Of a stretch of DNA of 43,351 bases, positions 26,480 through 34,973 are shown piece after piece. The first letter of the stretch is position 1. Every line of letters starts with the position of its first letter. The DNA comes from Gammaproteobacteria bacterium. GTDB lineage: Bacteria > Pseudomonadota > Gammaproteobacteria > JAKEHO01. Location: assembly GCA_022614965.1 (NCBI GenBank), contig JAKEHO010000091.1, forward strand, positions 1 through 43,351. Direction: 5' to 3'. The position numbers and the translations under genes are program-made. The notes beneath the pieces were generated by a model, which did no database searches, had not been told where the DNA came from, and saw nothing but the letters and a program-made list of their open reading frames with translations.

Positions 26480-26686
26480 CTAGTGACGCTGTGCCTTCTG
26501 TACGATAAAGCTGCGCAGCAGCCAGCCCACTGCGATACCGATCAGGATAAAGAACGCGATCAACAGGGCGCGCGACATGCCCATTTTCCAGAACAGAAAG
26601 TGCACCTCGACAACTGCCAAGTTTTGCACGATAAAAACCGCAGCCAGCGTGATCAAGAAAACTACAATAAGGAGCCTTGGCTTCAT
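26480..26686 (-). CDS. LapA-domain (DUF1049) membrane protein
   Basis: A 68-residue protein with two membrane helices. It matches lipopolysaccharide assembly protein A: FLITLAAVFIVQNLAVVEVHFLFW in the first helix and loop, then MSRALLIAFFILIGIAVGWLL in the second. LapA helps control LpxC turnover and LPS output in E. coli with LapB. ATG 26686 starts the conserved part (MKPRLLIVV). LapA genes usually sit with lapB or ihfB; here it is isolated between a copper operon and a tRNA fragment, so it may be a second, transferred copy. Confidence 0.75.
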   Translation of the reverse strand: MKPRLLIVVFLITLAAVFIVQNLAVVEVHFLFWKMGMSRALLIAFFILIGIAVGWLLRSFIVQKAQRH

Positions 26687-26770
26687 TGTTGCGTCTCGAC
26701 CGCTTTTAGAGGGGGACCGCTGTATTTTCTTGAAGGAGCAAGGCAGCAAGTCGGTTTAACCCGCTGGCAT

Positions 26771-26818
26771 GATTGGCTGGGGGACCAGGATTCGGACGGA
26801 GGTTCACGGAGTCAGACT
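26771..26818 (-). repeat. tRNA-Gln 3' fragment, copy C
   Basis: About 48 bases match the 3' part of the tRNA-Gln at 27485-27558 in the same orientation, including the three bases past the CCA end (GATTGGCTGGGGGACCAGG is exact). The T loop has TTCGGAC for TTCGAAC and the T stem is altered; GGTTCACGGAGTCAGA is exact. The match stops in the anticodon loop. It is the copy nearest the intact gene. Confidence 0.8.
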
Positions 26819-26844
26819 TGCATCGAAGCATCGCAATTGGACCG

Positions 26845-27405
26845 CTAAGGATCATTAACCGGAGTGATCGCCGTTCCCGGATGGTATTTTTTGAAGAACC
26901 GTTCCATCAGGTACCTGGTCCCATTTCTCCACGACGAGTCGGTATTGCCGCGTATGTCGATGAAAGCACCCATTACCGGTTCGCCAGTTGCTACATCTTT
27001 GACGAGGATGTTTTGATTCAGGATCAGGTTGCTTATTTTCTGAACCCAAGCCGTCATCACGAGGTCAGCACTGACGGAATTAGCCAGTGGAATCTCGCAG
27101 TTAGCGGGGCAAGTGTGAATGTATTGGTACGAGTCGTTCAACCGTTGAAGTTCCGGGTTATCTTGGTCTATCTCTACAACTTCGTAGAGCCTAGACGCTG
27201 ATAGATATTCCTTAATTTGAGTGGTCATACGCCCGGCGCGTGCCAGTTCTTCCGGTCGGTCGGGTTCATGCCAACTGCGCTTCTGCTCGTCGATAAGCTC
27301 TACGTCAAGTACCACGATCCTCTGCATCCCTGCACCCGCTATCGCGGATGGGACCAGAAAAGACGTGATCAGAAAAATGGTTAAAATCCGCAACACCATT
27401 TGCAT
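26845..27405 (-). CDS. Secreted DUF2380-like protein
   Basis: A 186-residue protein with a signal peptide (ending about residue 23, SAIAGAG) and a soluble domain that begins QRIVVLDVELIDEQ, the pattern of secreted DUF2380/DUF3280-type proteins. A pair of cysteines (HTCPANCEIP, about residues 98-102) could form a disulfide. The middle segment (SADLVMTAWVQKISNLILN) resembles regions of proteins that bind or present a lipoprotein partner. The function is unknown. It is the only gene between tRNA fragment C and the intact tRNA-Gln, a 0.7 kb interval, so it may be cargo of its own small insertion. Confidence 0.6.
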   Translation of the reverse strand: MQMVLRILTIFLITSFLVPSAIAGAGMQRIVVLDVELIDEQKRSWHEPDRPEELARAGRMTTQIKEYLSASRLYEVVEIDQDNPELQRLNDSYQYIHTCPANCEIPLANSVSADLVMTAWVQKISNLILNQNILVKDVATGEPVMGAFIDIRGNTDSSWRNGTRYLMERFFKKYHPGTAITPVNDP

Positions 27406-27484
27406 GGCAGATATCTCTCAAAACGAGGTTGGCAGTTTAGGCCTACGCGTCTAGACAAAAGGTCTATTGATCTTATTGCTTGAT

Positions 27485-27558
27485 TGGCTGGGGGACCAGG
27501 ATTCGAACCTGGGTTCACGGAGTCAGAGTCCGTTGTCCTACCGCTAGACGATCCCCCA
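27485..27558 (-). tRNA. tRNA-Gln(CTG), intact
   Basis: Full cloverleaf on the minus strand: the acceptor stem pairs TGGGGGA with TCCCCCA; the anticodon stem ACGGA/TCCGT carries the loop CTCTGAC, giving anticodon CTG for glutamine; the T arm is CCAGG-TTCGAAT-CCTGG; and the CCA end is encoded. It begins 22 bases after the rpsI stop and is probably co-transcribed with rplM-rpsI. Three partial copies of its 3' part lie to the left at 26771, 20365 and 7194. Confidence 0.97.
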
Positions 27559-27580
27559 GTGTAGCGGCGTGACAGGCAAG

Positions 27581-27973
27581 TTAGCGCTTCGAGTATTGCG
27601 GACGCTTACGAGCCTTGTGCAGGCCGACCTTCTTACGCTCAACCTCGCGGGCATCACGGGTAACAAACCCTGCTTTCCTAAGCGGCATGCGCAGGCTTTC
27701 GTCGTAGGCAATCAGGGCCCGCGTGATCCCATGACGAATAGCGCCCGCCTGACCGGAGATGCCACCACCGCGGACGGTGATTTGAATGTCAAACTGGTTC
27801 GCCACCCCCAGGGTTTCCAATGGCTGGCGCACTATCATCGGCCCAGTCTTGCGACCGAAATAGTCATCCAGGCTGCGGTGGTTGATGGTAATAATGCCTG
27901 TGCCGCGTCGCAGAAACACCCGGGCTGCAGAACTCTTGCGCCGTCCGATACTGTGATAGGTCTGTTCAGCCAT
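27581..27973 (-). CDS. rpsI: 30S ribosomal protein S9
   Basis: The 130-residue small-subunit protein S9. It starts [21 protein letters not shown] and ends with the basic tail [17 protein letters not shown], whose last residues reach the tRNA anticodon stem in the P site. The core [22 protein letters not shown] is exact for the family. It follows rplM by two bases, the usual bacterial order. The tRNA-Gln gene begins 22 bases beyond its stop. Confidence 0.98.
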   Translation of the reverse strand: MAEQTYHSIGRRKSSAARVFLRRGTGIITINHRSLDDYFGRKTGPMIVRQPLETLGVANQFDIQITVRGGGISGQAGAIRHGITRALIAYDESLRMPLRKAGFVTRDAREVERKKVGLHKARKRPQYSKR

Positions 27974-27975
27974 GG

Positions 27976-28404
27976 TTAGATTTCCAGTGTTTTAAGCTGC
28001 TGGGCCGCGTGTTTGTGTTCGGGTCCGGGGTAGACTTTGAGTTTGCGATACATGGCACGCCCCAGTGGTCCCTTGGGCAACATTCCCTTCACAGCCCGTT
28101 CGATCGCGCGCGCGGGCGCCTTTTTTATAAGCTGCTCAAAGTTGACAGCCTTGATCCCACCTGGATAGCCGGAGTGCGTATAGTACATCTTGTCCGTGGC
28201 CTTTTTGCCGGTTACCCGCACCTTGCCGGCGTTGATTACGACGATGTAATCCCCGGTATCGATATGGGGCGTAAATTCCGGTTTGTGTTTGCCACGCAGG
28301 CGCCTGGCAATCTCTGTCGCCAGCCTTCCCAGCGTTTTCCCGGTCGCATCGACGAGGTACCAGTCACGCTTGATTTCCGCCGGCTTCGCGCTGAAGGTTT
28401 TCAT
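27976..28404 (-). CDS. rplM: 50S ribosomal protein L13
   Basis: The 142-residue large-subunit protein L13, with the normal start [20 protein letters not shown] and the family segments [33 protein letters not shown] (here [13 protein letters not shown]) and [21 protein letters not shown] 28404 gives the standard length; the frame stays open nine codons further upstream but without similarity. It is the first gene of the rplM-rpsI operon. Confidence 0.98.
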   Translation of the reverse strand: MKTFSAKPAEIKRDWYLVDATGKTLGRLATEIARRLRGKHKPEFTPHIDTGDYIVVINAGKVRVTGKKATDKMYYTHSGYPGGIKAVNFEQLIKKAPARAIERAVKGMLPKGPLGRAMYRKLKVYPGPEHKHAAQQLKTLEI

Positions 28405-28514
28405 TGTTAGATGTATAGCGGTGGCCGCCAAAAAGAATGGGAATACTACGGACTACCCCAAGGGCTGTCAATGAAGACTGCCGTTTATCAAGCCCTTCAG
28501 CCCCCGGCGCCTCG

Positions 28515-28829
28515 CTAAATCCGGAGCCGTTCCACGATCCGGCCATTGAGGAGATGTTCCCGGATGATTTCATCGATATCGTGTTCGTTCAGCCACGTAT
28601 ACCAGATCCCATCAGGGTAAATGACGATGACCGGGCCGTCGGCGCATCGGTCCAGGCATCCGGCGGTATTGATGCGCACGCCTCCGGGCCCTGCGATACC
28701 GAGTTCCTTAATGCGCTGCTTTGCATATTGGCGCATGGCGAAGGAATCAGAATTTTGGCAGCACGCCTCGCCGCCGTCCCGCTGGTTGACGCAGAAGAAG
28801 ACGTGGTGGCGGTAGTAGGGTTCGACCAT
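28515..28829 (-). CDS. Thioredoxin-like [2Fe-2S] ferredoxin
   Basis: A 104-residue protein of the thioredoxin-fold ferredoxin family. Cysteines at 13, 23, 24, 58 and 62 (FFCVNQRDGG, EACC, NTAGCLDRC) provide the ligands of one [2Fe-2S] cluster. Its order HHVFFCVNQRDG...GCLDRCADGPVIVIYPDGIWY is the standard one. ATG 28829 has AGGTC eight bases upstream; a longer frame reaches 28895. It is divergent from coq7 and lies next to rplM, an arrangement seen in other gammaproteobacteria. The electron partner is unknown. Confidence 0.85.
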   Translation of the reverse strand: MVEPYYRHHVFFCVNQRDGGEACCQNSDSFAMRQYAKQRIKELGIAGPGGVRINTAGCLDRCADGPVIVIYPDGIWYTWLNEHDIDEIIREHLLNGRIVERLRI

Positions 28830-28987
28830 AGCATGACCTGCAAGCGGCAAAGATGCGCACACGCCTGAAATCGGTGATTGGGAGTGTACAGACAAGCCGT
28901 TACAGGGAACAAGCCATGTGGCATGCTGGATTGTTCGCCAATATGTCCTATATATAAAGCTAGGCCCCGGATCTCAAAGCTTGCCTG

Positions 28988-29632
28988 ATGTTGGAACGCG
29001 AACTTTCTGGCATTGACACGTTCATCATTAACGTTGATCAGTGTGTTCGCACCCTGTTTCGAGGCCCACACGAATCAAGGCGCGCCTACCCGGCTGAGGG
29101 GCTCGAGGATCACCTCCAGAGCGATGCAGAACGGCGGCACTCTGAAGCGCTCATGCGGGTGAACCATGCGGGCGAGATTTCTGCCCAGGCGCTTTACCAG
29201 GGCCAGGGGATGACGGCGCGGGATCCGGTGGCGCGAGAGACCATGCAATGCTCAGCGCATGAAGAGAACGATCACTTAGTTTGGTGTGAGCAGCGCCTGT
29301 ATGAGCTTGGTGGACACACGAGCTACTTGAACCCGCTGTGGTATTTGGGGTCATTCTGCATCGGCTCGCTTGCCGGGTGTGTTGGGGACAAATGGAGCCT
29401 AGGATTTGTGGCGGAGACGGAACGCCAGGTCGTGCGTCATCTCGATGGGCATCTCGCCAGCCTGCCGCACTCCGATATCAAGAGTCGAGCCATCGTGGAG
29501 CAGATGAAAGAAGATGAGGCGCATCATGCCACTGTCGCTATTGAGTCCGGCGCAGTGCCCTTACCTCAGCCGGTTAAGCGGCTGATGAGTCTTGCAGCCA
29601 AGGTCATGACGCAGACCGCCTATTGGCTGTGA
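28988..29632 (+). CDS. coq7: Demethoxyubiquinone hydroxylase Coq7
   Basis: A 214-residue di-iron, membrane-associated enzyme that hydroxylates 2-polyprenyl-3-methyl-6-methoxy-1,4-benzoquinone in the last hydroxylation of ubiquinone synthesis. The iron ligands occur in MRVNHAGEISAQALYQGQ (E63), EENDHLVW (E92-H96), ETERQVVRHLDGHL and EDEAHHA. It replaces the flavin enzyme UbiF found in enteric bacteria. The ATG at 28988 gives the expected full length. It stands alone, divergent from the ferredoxin gene. Confidence 0.95.
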   Translation: MLERELSGIDTFIINVDQCVRTLFRGPHESRRAYPAEGLEDHLQSDAERRHSEALMRVNHAGEISAQALYQGQGMTARDPVARETMQCSAHEENDHLVWCEQRLYELGGHTSYLNPLWYLGSFCIGSLAGCVGDKWSLGFVAETERQVVRHLDGHLASLPHSDIKSRAIVEQMKEDEAHHATVAIESGAVPLPQPVKRLMSLAAKVMTQTAYWL

Positions 29633-29717
29633 CAGGGCAGCGAGGGAATTGCGTTCGTTCGCCTACCGCTGTTGCTGGCAGTGCGCCTATACGCTGGCTT
29701 GGCGAATGGCATTGGCT

Positions 29718-30152
29718 ATGTTGAAGACGTGGGTGGTTGTCGCGGAGAGCAGCCGGGCAAAGATCTACGCGATGAACAGTCCGCGCGTGCCGTTGGTGGA
29801 GTTGGAAGATCTGGTTCACCCAGAAGGGCGTTTGCACGGCCGCAATCTGACCTCATCTCGCCCCGGTAGGGCATTTGACAGCGCAGGCGAGGGGCGTCAT
29901 GCCATGGAGGCCAACGTGGATCCCAAGCAGCAGGAAGCCATTAATTTCGCGAAAAGGATAGGAGAACGCCTTGAAGGTGCGCGCACGCAAGGGGATTTCG
30001 AACGCCTCATTCTGGTTGCACCGCCCGCGTTTCTTGGCCTCCTGCGAAAAAACCTCAGCGGCCTCACAATGAGGCGTGTAACTAAGGAAATTGCTAAGAA
30101 CCTCGTTCGAGCGGATGAGGCCGCCATTCGCAACCATCTGACGGAACGTTAA
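29718..30152 (+). CDS. Host-attachment-family protein
   Basis: A 144-residue cytosolic protein of the family named after a plant-attachment factor (PF10116 type). The marks are TWVVVAESSRAKIYAM at the start, GRAFDSAGEGRHAMEANVDPKQQE in the middle and FERLILVAPPAFLGLLRKNL near the end. The structure is likely release-factor-like (similar to eRF1 domain 3 proteins), and some relatives are thought to touch ribosomes; the molecular role is not settled. The ATG at 29718 starts the conserved block; the frame is open further upstream without similarity. It stands alone between coq7 and archease. Confidence 0.8.
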   Translation: MLKTWVVVAESSRAKIYAMNSPRVPLVELEDLVHPEGRLHGRNLTSSRPGRAFDSAGEGRHAMEANVDPKQQEAINFAKRIGERLEGARTQGDFERLILVAPPAFLGLLRKNLSGLTMRRVTKEIAKNLVRADEAAIRNHLTER

Positions 30153-30258
30153 AGGGCGAACACAAGCCGTCTCGGTCAGGACTCTTTTGGAAATCTGGCG
30201 TATCATTTGATTAATCCGTATTTAGCTTGCTTAGTTTGACTATGATGGGGCCACGGTA

Positions 30259-30702
30259 ATGGTTGCCGTCACGAAATCACGGAGTGCCTTTGGGTGGGAG
30301 CATTTTCCCCATGTCGCCGATATCGGCGTTCGGGGTTGGGGCAAGACGATAGATGAGGCCTTTGAGCAGGCGGCTATTGCACTGACAGAGGTCATTTGCG
30401 ATCTGGCAAAGGTTCAGCCTGTGCAGCAGGTGCACATCCACTGCGAAGCACCCGACCATGAAATCCTGTTAGTTGACTGGCTGAACTCGCTGATTTATGA
30501 GATGGCGACGCGCAGGGTGCTGTTCAGCCGGTTTGAAGTCGGCATCACAGGATGCACCCTGAAGGCTGTGGCCTGGGGAGAGGTCATTGACCGTAAGCGG
30601 CATCAGCCTGCCGTGGAGACGAAAGGCGCAACCTATACCGCATTGCGCGTCGCCAAGGATGCAAATGGGACCTGGGTTGCCCAGTGTATCGTTGACGTTT
30701 AG
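30259..30702 (+). CDS. Archease, RtcB activating protein
   Basis: A 147-residue small protein that speeds guanylylation of the RNA ligase RtcB. Conserved spots are [11 protein letters not shown] (metal-binding Asp), the mid-strand [13 protein letters not shown], and the end [10 protein letters not shown]...CIVDV with the last aspartate. It lies 14 bases before rtcB on the same strand, so the two are an operon. The ATG at 30259 has only a weak ribosome site. No RtcR-type activator is nearby, unlike in E. coli. Confidence 0.93.
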   Translation: MVAVTKSRSAFGWEHFPHVADIGVRGWGKTIDEAFEQAAIALTEVICDLAKVQPVQQVHIHCEAPDHEILLVDWLNSLIYEMATRRVLFSRFEVGITGCTLKAVAWGEVIDRKRHQPAVETKGATYTALRVAKDANGTWVAQCIVDV

Positions 30703-30716
30703 GCTGCAATCACGTT

Positions 30717-32147
30717 ATGGAAACCAGCAGACTTACACGACTTTCCGAGTTTACGTGGCGTATTGAGCCGCATGATGCAATGCGTGTGCCCGTGGTGATC
30801 TATGCTGATGTCGAACTGATCCGTTCGATGGACGATAAAGTCTATGAGCAGGCGAAAAACGTGGCGGCCTTACCTGGTATTGTGGGCTCGTGTTATGCCA
30901 TGCCTGATGCACACTGGGGATATGGGTTCCCCATCGGCGGCGTCGCTGCCTTCGATGCCGAAGAAGGTGGGATTGTCTCCGCAGGCGGTGTGGGGTTTGA
31001 CATCTCCTGCGGCGTTCGGACGCTGTGCACCGGATTAAGGCGGGAAGATATCGAGCCCCACAAGGAGCAACTCGCTGACGCTTTGTATCGCCGCGTCCCG
31101 GTTGGCGTGGGCAGCACTGGGAATGTGCACCTGGACGATGCGGGAATGAAGGCCATGCTGGTGAGGGGCGCGGAATGGGCCGTGGAACAAGGGTTTGGTC
31201 GACGGGAAGACCTCGAGCGTATTGAGGAACACGGGCGTGTGCCCGGTGCTCTGCCGACGGAGGTCTCAACACAAGCAAAGAAACGGCAGCGGCATGAAAT
31301 GGGAACGCTGGGCTCCGGCAATCACTATCTTGAGGTGCAGGAGGTAGCTCGCATTCACGACACCAGGACCGCAACCGCATTTGGGATAGAAGTGGGCGAT
31401 GTGGTGGTCAGCATTCACTGCGGCTCGAGGGGCCTAGGGCATCAGATCGGAACCGAGTTCCTGCGACGCATGGGGCAAGCGGCGAGCGAGTACGGGATCA
31501 AGTTGCCTGATCGCGAGCTGGCCTGTGCACCGATCAACTCGACCGTCGGTCAAAGTTACTTAGGAGCAATGCGTGCGGCGATCAACTGTGCCCTTGCCAA
31601 CCGACAGATCATCACCCATCTAGCGCGAGAGGTATTTGCAGAGCTGCTGCCCGCGGCCAAACTGGATCTCATCTACGACGTCTCGCATAACACCTGCAAG
31701 TTGGAAGACCACATCGTCGACGGTCAACGGCGACGCCTGTACGTGCACCGCAAGGGCGCAACCCGTGCTTTCGGCCCCGGTCACCCGGAGTTGCCGGAAG
31801 AATTCCGGGACCTCGGTCAACCGGTACTGATCGGGGGATCGATGGGTACTGCCTCACATATCCTTGCCGGTAATGTGGAGAGCGAGAGGCTTTCGTTTGC
31901 ATCGGCCTGCCACGGCGCCGGGCGCAGTATGAGTCGCCGCCAAGCGACCAAGCTCTGGCGCGGCCGGCAGGTTGTTGATGAGTTGGCAGAGCGTGGGATC
32001 ATCGTTCGCAGTCCTTCGCCGCGCGGGGTTGCGGAGGAGGCGCCAGGTGCCTACAAAGACGTCAATGCGGTGGTGGAAGCCGCGAGCCGGGCTGGCCTTG
32101 CGCGCAAGGTGGCCGAGTTGCGGCCAATGCTTTGTATTAAGGGCTAG
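30717..32147 (+). CDS. rtcB: RNA-splicing ligase RtcB
   Basis: A 476-residue, Mn2+- and GTP-dependent ligase joining RNA 3'-phosphate (or 2',3'-cyclic phosphate) to 5'-OH ends in RNA repair. Motifs are YAMPDAHWGYGFPIGGVAAF, GGVGFDISCGVR (metal Cys), LGSGNHYLE, IHCGSRGLGHQIG, DVSHNTCK and SACHGAGRSMSR, in which about H399 takes the GMP. It is of the usual bacterial long form. It lies just after archease. Ribosomal RNA and tRNA ends are likely substrates after stress, which fits the chaperone and protease genes downstream. Confidence 0.96.
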   Translation: METSRLTRLSEFTWRIEPHDAMRVPVVIYADVELIRSMDDKVYEQAKNVAALPGIVGSCYAMPDAHWGYGFPIGGVAAFDAEEGGIVSAGGVGFDISCGVRTLCTGLRREDIEPHKEQLADALYRRVPVGVGSTGNVHLDDAGMKAMLVRGAEWAVEQGFGRREDLERIEEHGRVPGALPTEVSTQAKKRQRHEMGTLGSGNHYLEVQEVARIHDTRTATAFGIEVGDVVVSIHCGSRGLGHQIGTEFLRRMGQAASEYGIKLPDRELACAPINSTVGQSYLGAMRAAINCALANRQIITHLAREVFAELLPAAKLDLIYDVSHNTCKLEDHIVDGQRRRLYVHRKGATRAFGPGHPELPEEFRDLGQPVLIGGSMGTASHILAGNVESERLSFASACHGAGRSMSRRQATKLWRGRQVVDELAERGIIVRSPSPRGVAEEAPGAYKDVNAVVEAASRAGLARKVAELRPMLCIKG

Positions 32148-32182
32148 TCTGCGGCGCTGCTTTTTCTATAAGGGAGCTGCCC

Positions 32183-32881
32183 TCAGGAACGACTTGCCGG
32201 GCTTTGCAGCAGCCCGACGATGTCATCCTCCTCGATATCGCACCACTGCTGGTACGCATCCGCTACGGCAAAGCTCCATCCCCCGCGGATGTTGGCACAG
32301 TAGATGGTCTCAACCGATTGGCTTAATCTTTCGACTGCGTCCGCATGACCCGTCGGTACCGCCACCAGGATCCGCTTTGCCCCTTGCGCCTCAAGTGCCT
32401 CGATCGCAACGCCCAAGGTAAACCCAGAGGCGAGTCCGTCATCGACCAGAATCAGGGGGCGCCCAGCGACGTCCGGGAGCCCCCGATCACCGCGGAGCTT
32501 CTTGACCCGGCGCATGACCTTTCGTTTAGTCGCCTTAATGCCCTCAGTGATTTGTTGCTCAAGCAAGCCTTCTCCCCTGACCAGTTGCTCATTCAGGTGC
32601 ACGGTGCCGTCAAATGCCACTGCGCCATAACCGGCCTCGGTGTTCCAGGGAAGCGTGATCTTGCTGACGACGACAACATCCAGGGGCAGTCGGAGTCCTC
32701 GCGCAATGGCGGCTGCGACAGGAACACCGCCCGCAGGGATCCCAAGCACCAGCGCGTTGCGGTCGACGCTGCATTCGAGCATCTCCGCAAGCACACGGCC
32801 CGCATCGTTCCGGTCTGTGAACACGTGCGTGCGCCCCCGCAGAGCGGGCAGGTCAGTCACATTGCCGGATCGCTGGGTCAT
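32183..32881 (-). CDS. Phosphoribosyltransferase-domain protein
   Basis: A 232-residue protein of the type I phosphoribosyltransferase fold. The PRPP-binding loop is LILVDDGLASGFTLGVAIEAL (two acidic residues, then the glycine/serine part), and the first strand loop is LGIPAGGVPVAAAIA. Proteins of this kind (with a DRNDAGRVLAEML start) often lie in stress-gene clusters, sometimes fused to hydrolases; the base they act on is unknown. It is convergent with rtcB, ending 35 bases away, and divergent from hsp20. Confidence 0.8.
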   Translation of the reverse strand: MTQRSGNVTDLPALRGRTHVFTDRNDAGRVLAEMLECSVDRNALVLGIPAGGVPVAAAIARGLRLPLDVVVVSKITLPWNTEAGYGAVAFDGTVHLNEQLVRGEGLLEQQITEGIKATKRKVMRRVKKLRGDRGLPDVAGRPLILVDDGLASGFTLGVAIEALEAQGAKRILVAVPTGHADAVERLSQSVETIYCANIRGGWSFAVADAYQQWCDIEEDDIVGLLQSPASRS

Positions 32882-33060
32882 TCATGACCCATCGTGCCCG
32901 AACCGGATTAGTTGATCCAGTTGAACACCATTCGACCTGGAGGGGAGGCTTGTGCTTATCACGGCTGCCGAGTGGCGTGGGGATCGACGATGTTTGCGGC
33001 GGTACGGACGGTAGGCTACCTGACGGGCCCCTGCCAGGCACTAAGCTCGGCGGCGAGACC

Positions 33061-33088
33061 CTTGAAAAGCCTACTTGTGCCCCAATCT
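33061..33088 (+). promoter_or_regulatory. Probable sigma-32 heat-shock promoter for hsp20
   Basis: CTTGAAA at 33061-33067 and CCCCAATCT at 33080-33088, 12 bases apart, close to the sigma-32 consensus CTTGAAA-N(11-16)-CCCCATnT. It stands 81 bases before the hsp20 start, which is the expected kind of target. Confidence 0.7.
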
Positions 33089-33168
33089 ATAAGGCAGGTT
33101 AGGCACTGGCCATGCCGGAAATAGATGAGAGTCATTGATTAGCGACACATATTAAGGAGGGTCGAAAC

Positions 33169-33618
33169 ATGGCATTGGTAAGTTATGAACCGTGGAACCT
33201 GTTGAGTCAGTTTCAAAATGAAGTCAATAGGCTGTTCGAATTGCCTCTCGGCAACCTACAGGATGTTGAGGGCTCTACTGTGGTGACCAGCCACTGGAGG
33301 CCCGCGGTGGACGTCAAGGAAGAAGATAATCGATTCGTCATCGTTGCTGATGTTCCGGGCATTGATCCTAAGGATATTGAGATTACTATGGAAAACGGGG
33401 TACTGACGCTCAAGGGCGAACGCTCCTTTGAGAAGCAAGAGGATCGTGAGGGCTACAAGCGCCTTGAGCGCGCGCGTGGTAGCTTTTATCGGCGATTCAG
33501 CTTGCCCGACAGCGCCGATGCGGAAGCAATTAAGGCTAAAGGTAAGGATGGCGTACTGGAGATCGTCATTCAAAAGCACGAGCGGGTACAACCGCGCAGG
33601 ATCACCGTACAGAGCTAA
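33169..33618 (+). CDS. Hsp20/alpha-crystallin small heat-shock protein
   Basis: A 149-residue ATP-independent holdase that binds unfolding proteins. Its alpha-crystallin domain spans about 45-140: WRPAVDVKEEDNRFVIVADVPGIDPKDIEITMENGVLTLKGER then YRRFSLPDSADAEAIKAKGKDGVLEIVIQK; the C-terminal RRITVQS provides the I-x-V anchor. A TAAGGAGG ribosome site precedes the ATG. A sigma-32 promoter lies upstream and a strong terminator follows, so it is mainly expressed alone, with cbpA reached by read-through or its own promoter. Confidence 0.95.
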   Translation: MALVSYEPWNLLSQFQNEVNRLFELPLGNLQDVEGSTVVTSHWRPAVDVKEEDNRFVIVADVPGIDPKDIEITMENGVLTLKGERSFEKQEDREGYKRLERARGSFYRRFSLPDSADAEAIKAKGKDGVLEIVIQKHERVQPRRITVQS

Positions 33619-33645
33619 GTCTTACGGTGCTCTTGATATTGTGCT

Positions 33646-33674
33646 GGCGGGGTCATACCCCGCCTTTTTGTTTT
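33646..33674 (+). terminator. Intrinsic terminator after hsp20
   Basis: An 8-bp stem GGCGGGGT/ACCCCGCC with a three-base loop, followed by TTTTTGTTTT. It lies between the hsp20 stop and the ribosome site of cbpA, separating the two transcripts at least in part. Confidence 0.85.
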
Positions 33675-33687
33675 CGCCGGAGGAGCA

Positions 33688-34635
33688 GTGAGATACAAGG
33701 ACTACTATGAAATCATGGGTGTCCCGCGCGCGGCCTCCCAAGATGAAATAACTCGTGCTTACCGTAAGCTCGCACGCAGGTATCATCCGGATGTCAGCAA
33801 GGAACCGGATGCTGAACAACGCTTCAAGGAAGTGGGTGAGGCCTATGAAGTACTCAAAGATCCGGAAAAACGCAAGGCTTACGACCAGTTGGGGACCCAG
33901 TGGCGAGGTGGACAGGAATTCACGCCGCCACCAGGATGGGAGTATCACTTCGATGTGGGCGGTGGTGGCTCTGGCGATGCCGAGGCCCGCCATTTCAGCG
34001 AGTTTTTTGAGTCACTTTTTGGGATGGGGCCCGCAACAGGGCACACTCAAAGGCGCAGGCACTTTCGGATGCGGGGTGAGGATCATCAGGCGAAGGTTGC
34101 CATTGACTTGGAAGATGCCTACCGCGGGACCGAGCGGCACGTGACAATGCAGTTACCTGAACGGGACGCGCATGGCCGCTTGGTCAGTAAGCAACGTACC
34201 TTCAAGGTGAAAATCCCCCGCGGCATCACGGAGGGTCAGCAAATCCGGTTGGCTGGCCAGGGTGCGGCGGGGATCGGCGGCGGCCAAAGGGGCGATCTCT
34301 ATCTGGAAGTTACCTTCCGCCCGCATCGACATTTTCGCGCAGAGGGACGAGACATCTATTTGAATCTGCCGGTGGCGCCATGGGAGCTTGCCTTGGGCGT
34401 GAAGGTGTCTGTGCCGACACTTGGGGGCAAGGTGGACCTCAAGATCCCGCAAGGTTCCCAATCGGGCCAGAAACTGCGCCTCAAGGGACGCGGTCTCCCC
34501 GCTGATCCGGTGGGAGATCAGTACGTGTTATTGCGAGCGATCACACCGAAACCGAAAACGGACGCTCAAAAGGCGCTTTATGAGCAAATGGCGCGCGAAA
34601 TGGCCTTCGATCCTCGTGCAAACCTGGAGAAGTGA
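33688..34635 (+). CDS. cbpA: DnaJ-like co-chaperone CbpA
   Basis: A 315-residue Hsp40. The J-domain (1-65) has the HPD triad at 33-35 ([10 protein letters not shown]) that stimulates DnaK. A Gly-rich link follows, then two C-terminal substrate domains ([60 protein letters not shown]). There is no zinc-finger region, so it is CbpA rather than DnaJ. The GTG at 33688 has GGAGGAGC upstream. The stop is one base before the ATG of the modulator gene cbpM. Confidence 0.93.
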   Translation: MRYKDYYEIMGVPRAASQDEITRAYRKLARRYHPDVSKEPDAEQRFKEVGEAYEVLKDPEKRKAYDQLGTQWRGGQEFTPPPGWEYHFDVGGGGSGDAEARHFSEFFESLFGMGPATGHTQRRRHFRMRGEDHQAKVAIDLEDAYRGTERHVTMQLPERDAHGRLVSKQRTFKVKIPRGITEGQQIRLAGQGAAGIGGGQRGDLYLEVTFRPHRHFRAEGRDIYLNLPVAPWELALGVKVSVPTLGGKVDLKIPQGSQSGQKLRLKGRGLPADPVGDQYVLLRAITPKPKTDAQKALYEQMAREMAFDPRANLEK

Positions 34636-34636
34636 C

Positions 34637-34973
34637 ATGGGTATCGAAAGACGAAGCACGTTATTTCTGAGCGAGGGGGTTCTCGACGAATATACCCTAA
34701 TTGACCCTTGGGGAACTTTGTCAGCTAAGAGGTCTTGACACCGAGACAGTGATTAACATGGTCAATGAAGGGGTTCTGGAGGCGCGTGGCTCCTCACCCA
34801 GCGAGTGGACAACTACATCGGATAGCCTATGCCGGATTAATGTCGCCGTAGGCCTGCAACAGGATCTCGGGATCCGTCTCGGCGGCGTTGCTCTGGTGCT
34901 GGATCTGCTTGAGGAAGTACGGCAGCTGCGGGCCCGGTTGAGGACGCTGGCATTTCAACTTCCGGATTGGTGA
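34637..34973 (+). pseudogene. cbpM: CbpM-like chaperone modulator with a frameshift
   Basis: The ATG at 34637 has GGAG just upstream and follows the cbpA stop at once. The first frame gives MGIERRSTLFLSEGVLDEYTLI, then changes character and stops at 34738. The next frame, from about 34701, continues the family: TLGELCQLRGLDTETVINMVNEGVLEARG and QQDLGIRLGGVALVLDLLEEVRQLRARL. Dropping one base near 34700 joins them into about 112 residues, normal for CbpM/YccD, which binds the CbpA J-domain and blocks it. A sequencing error, a true mutation or a programmed shift are all possible; no classic slip site is seen. Confidence 0.75.

Noticed and set aside
30196..30214. Possible sigma-54 promoter before archease-rtcB
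   Set aside because: TGGCG is followed by TTTGA rather than TTGC, so one of the two invariant pairs is wrong, and no RtcR activator gene is present.
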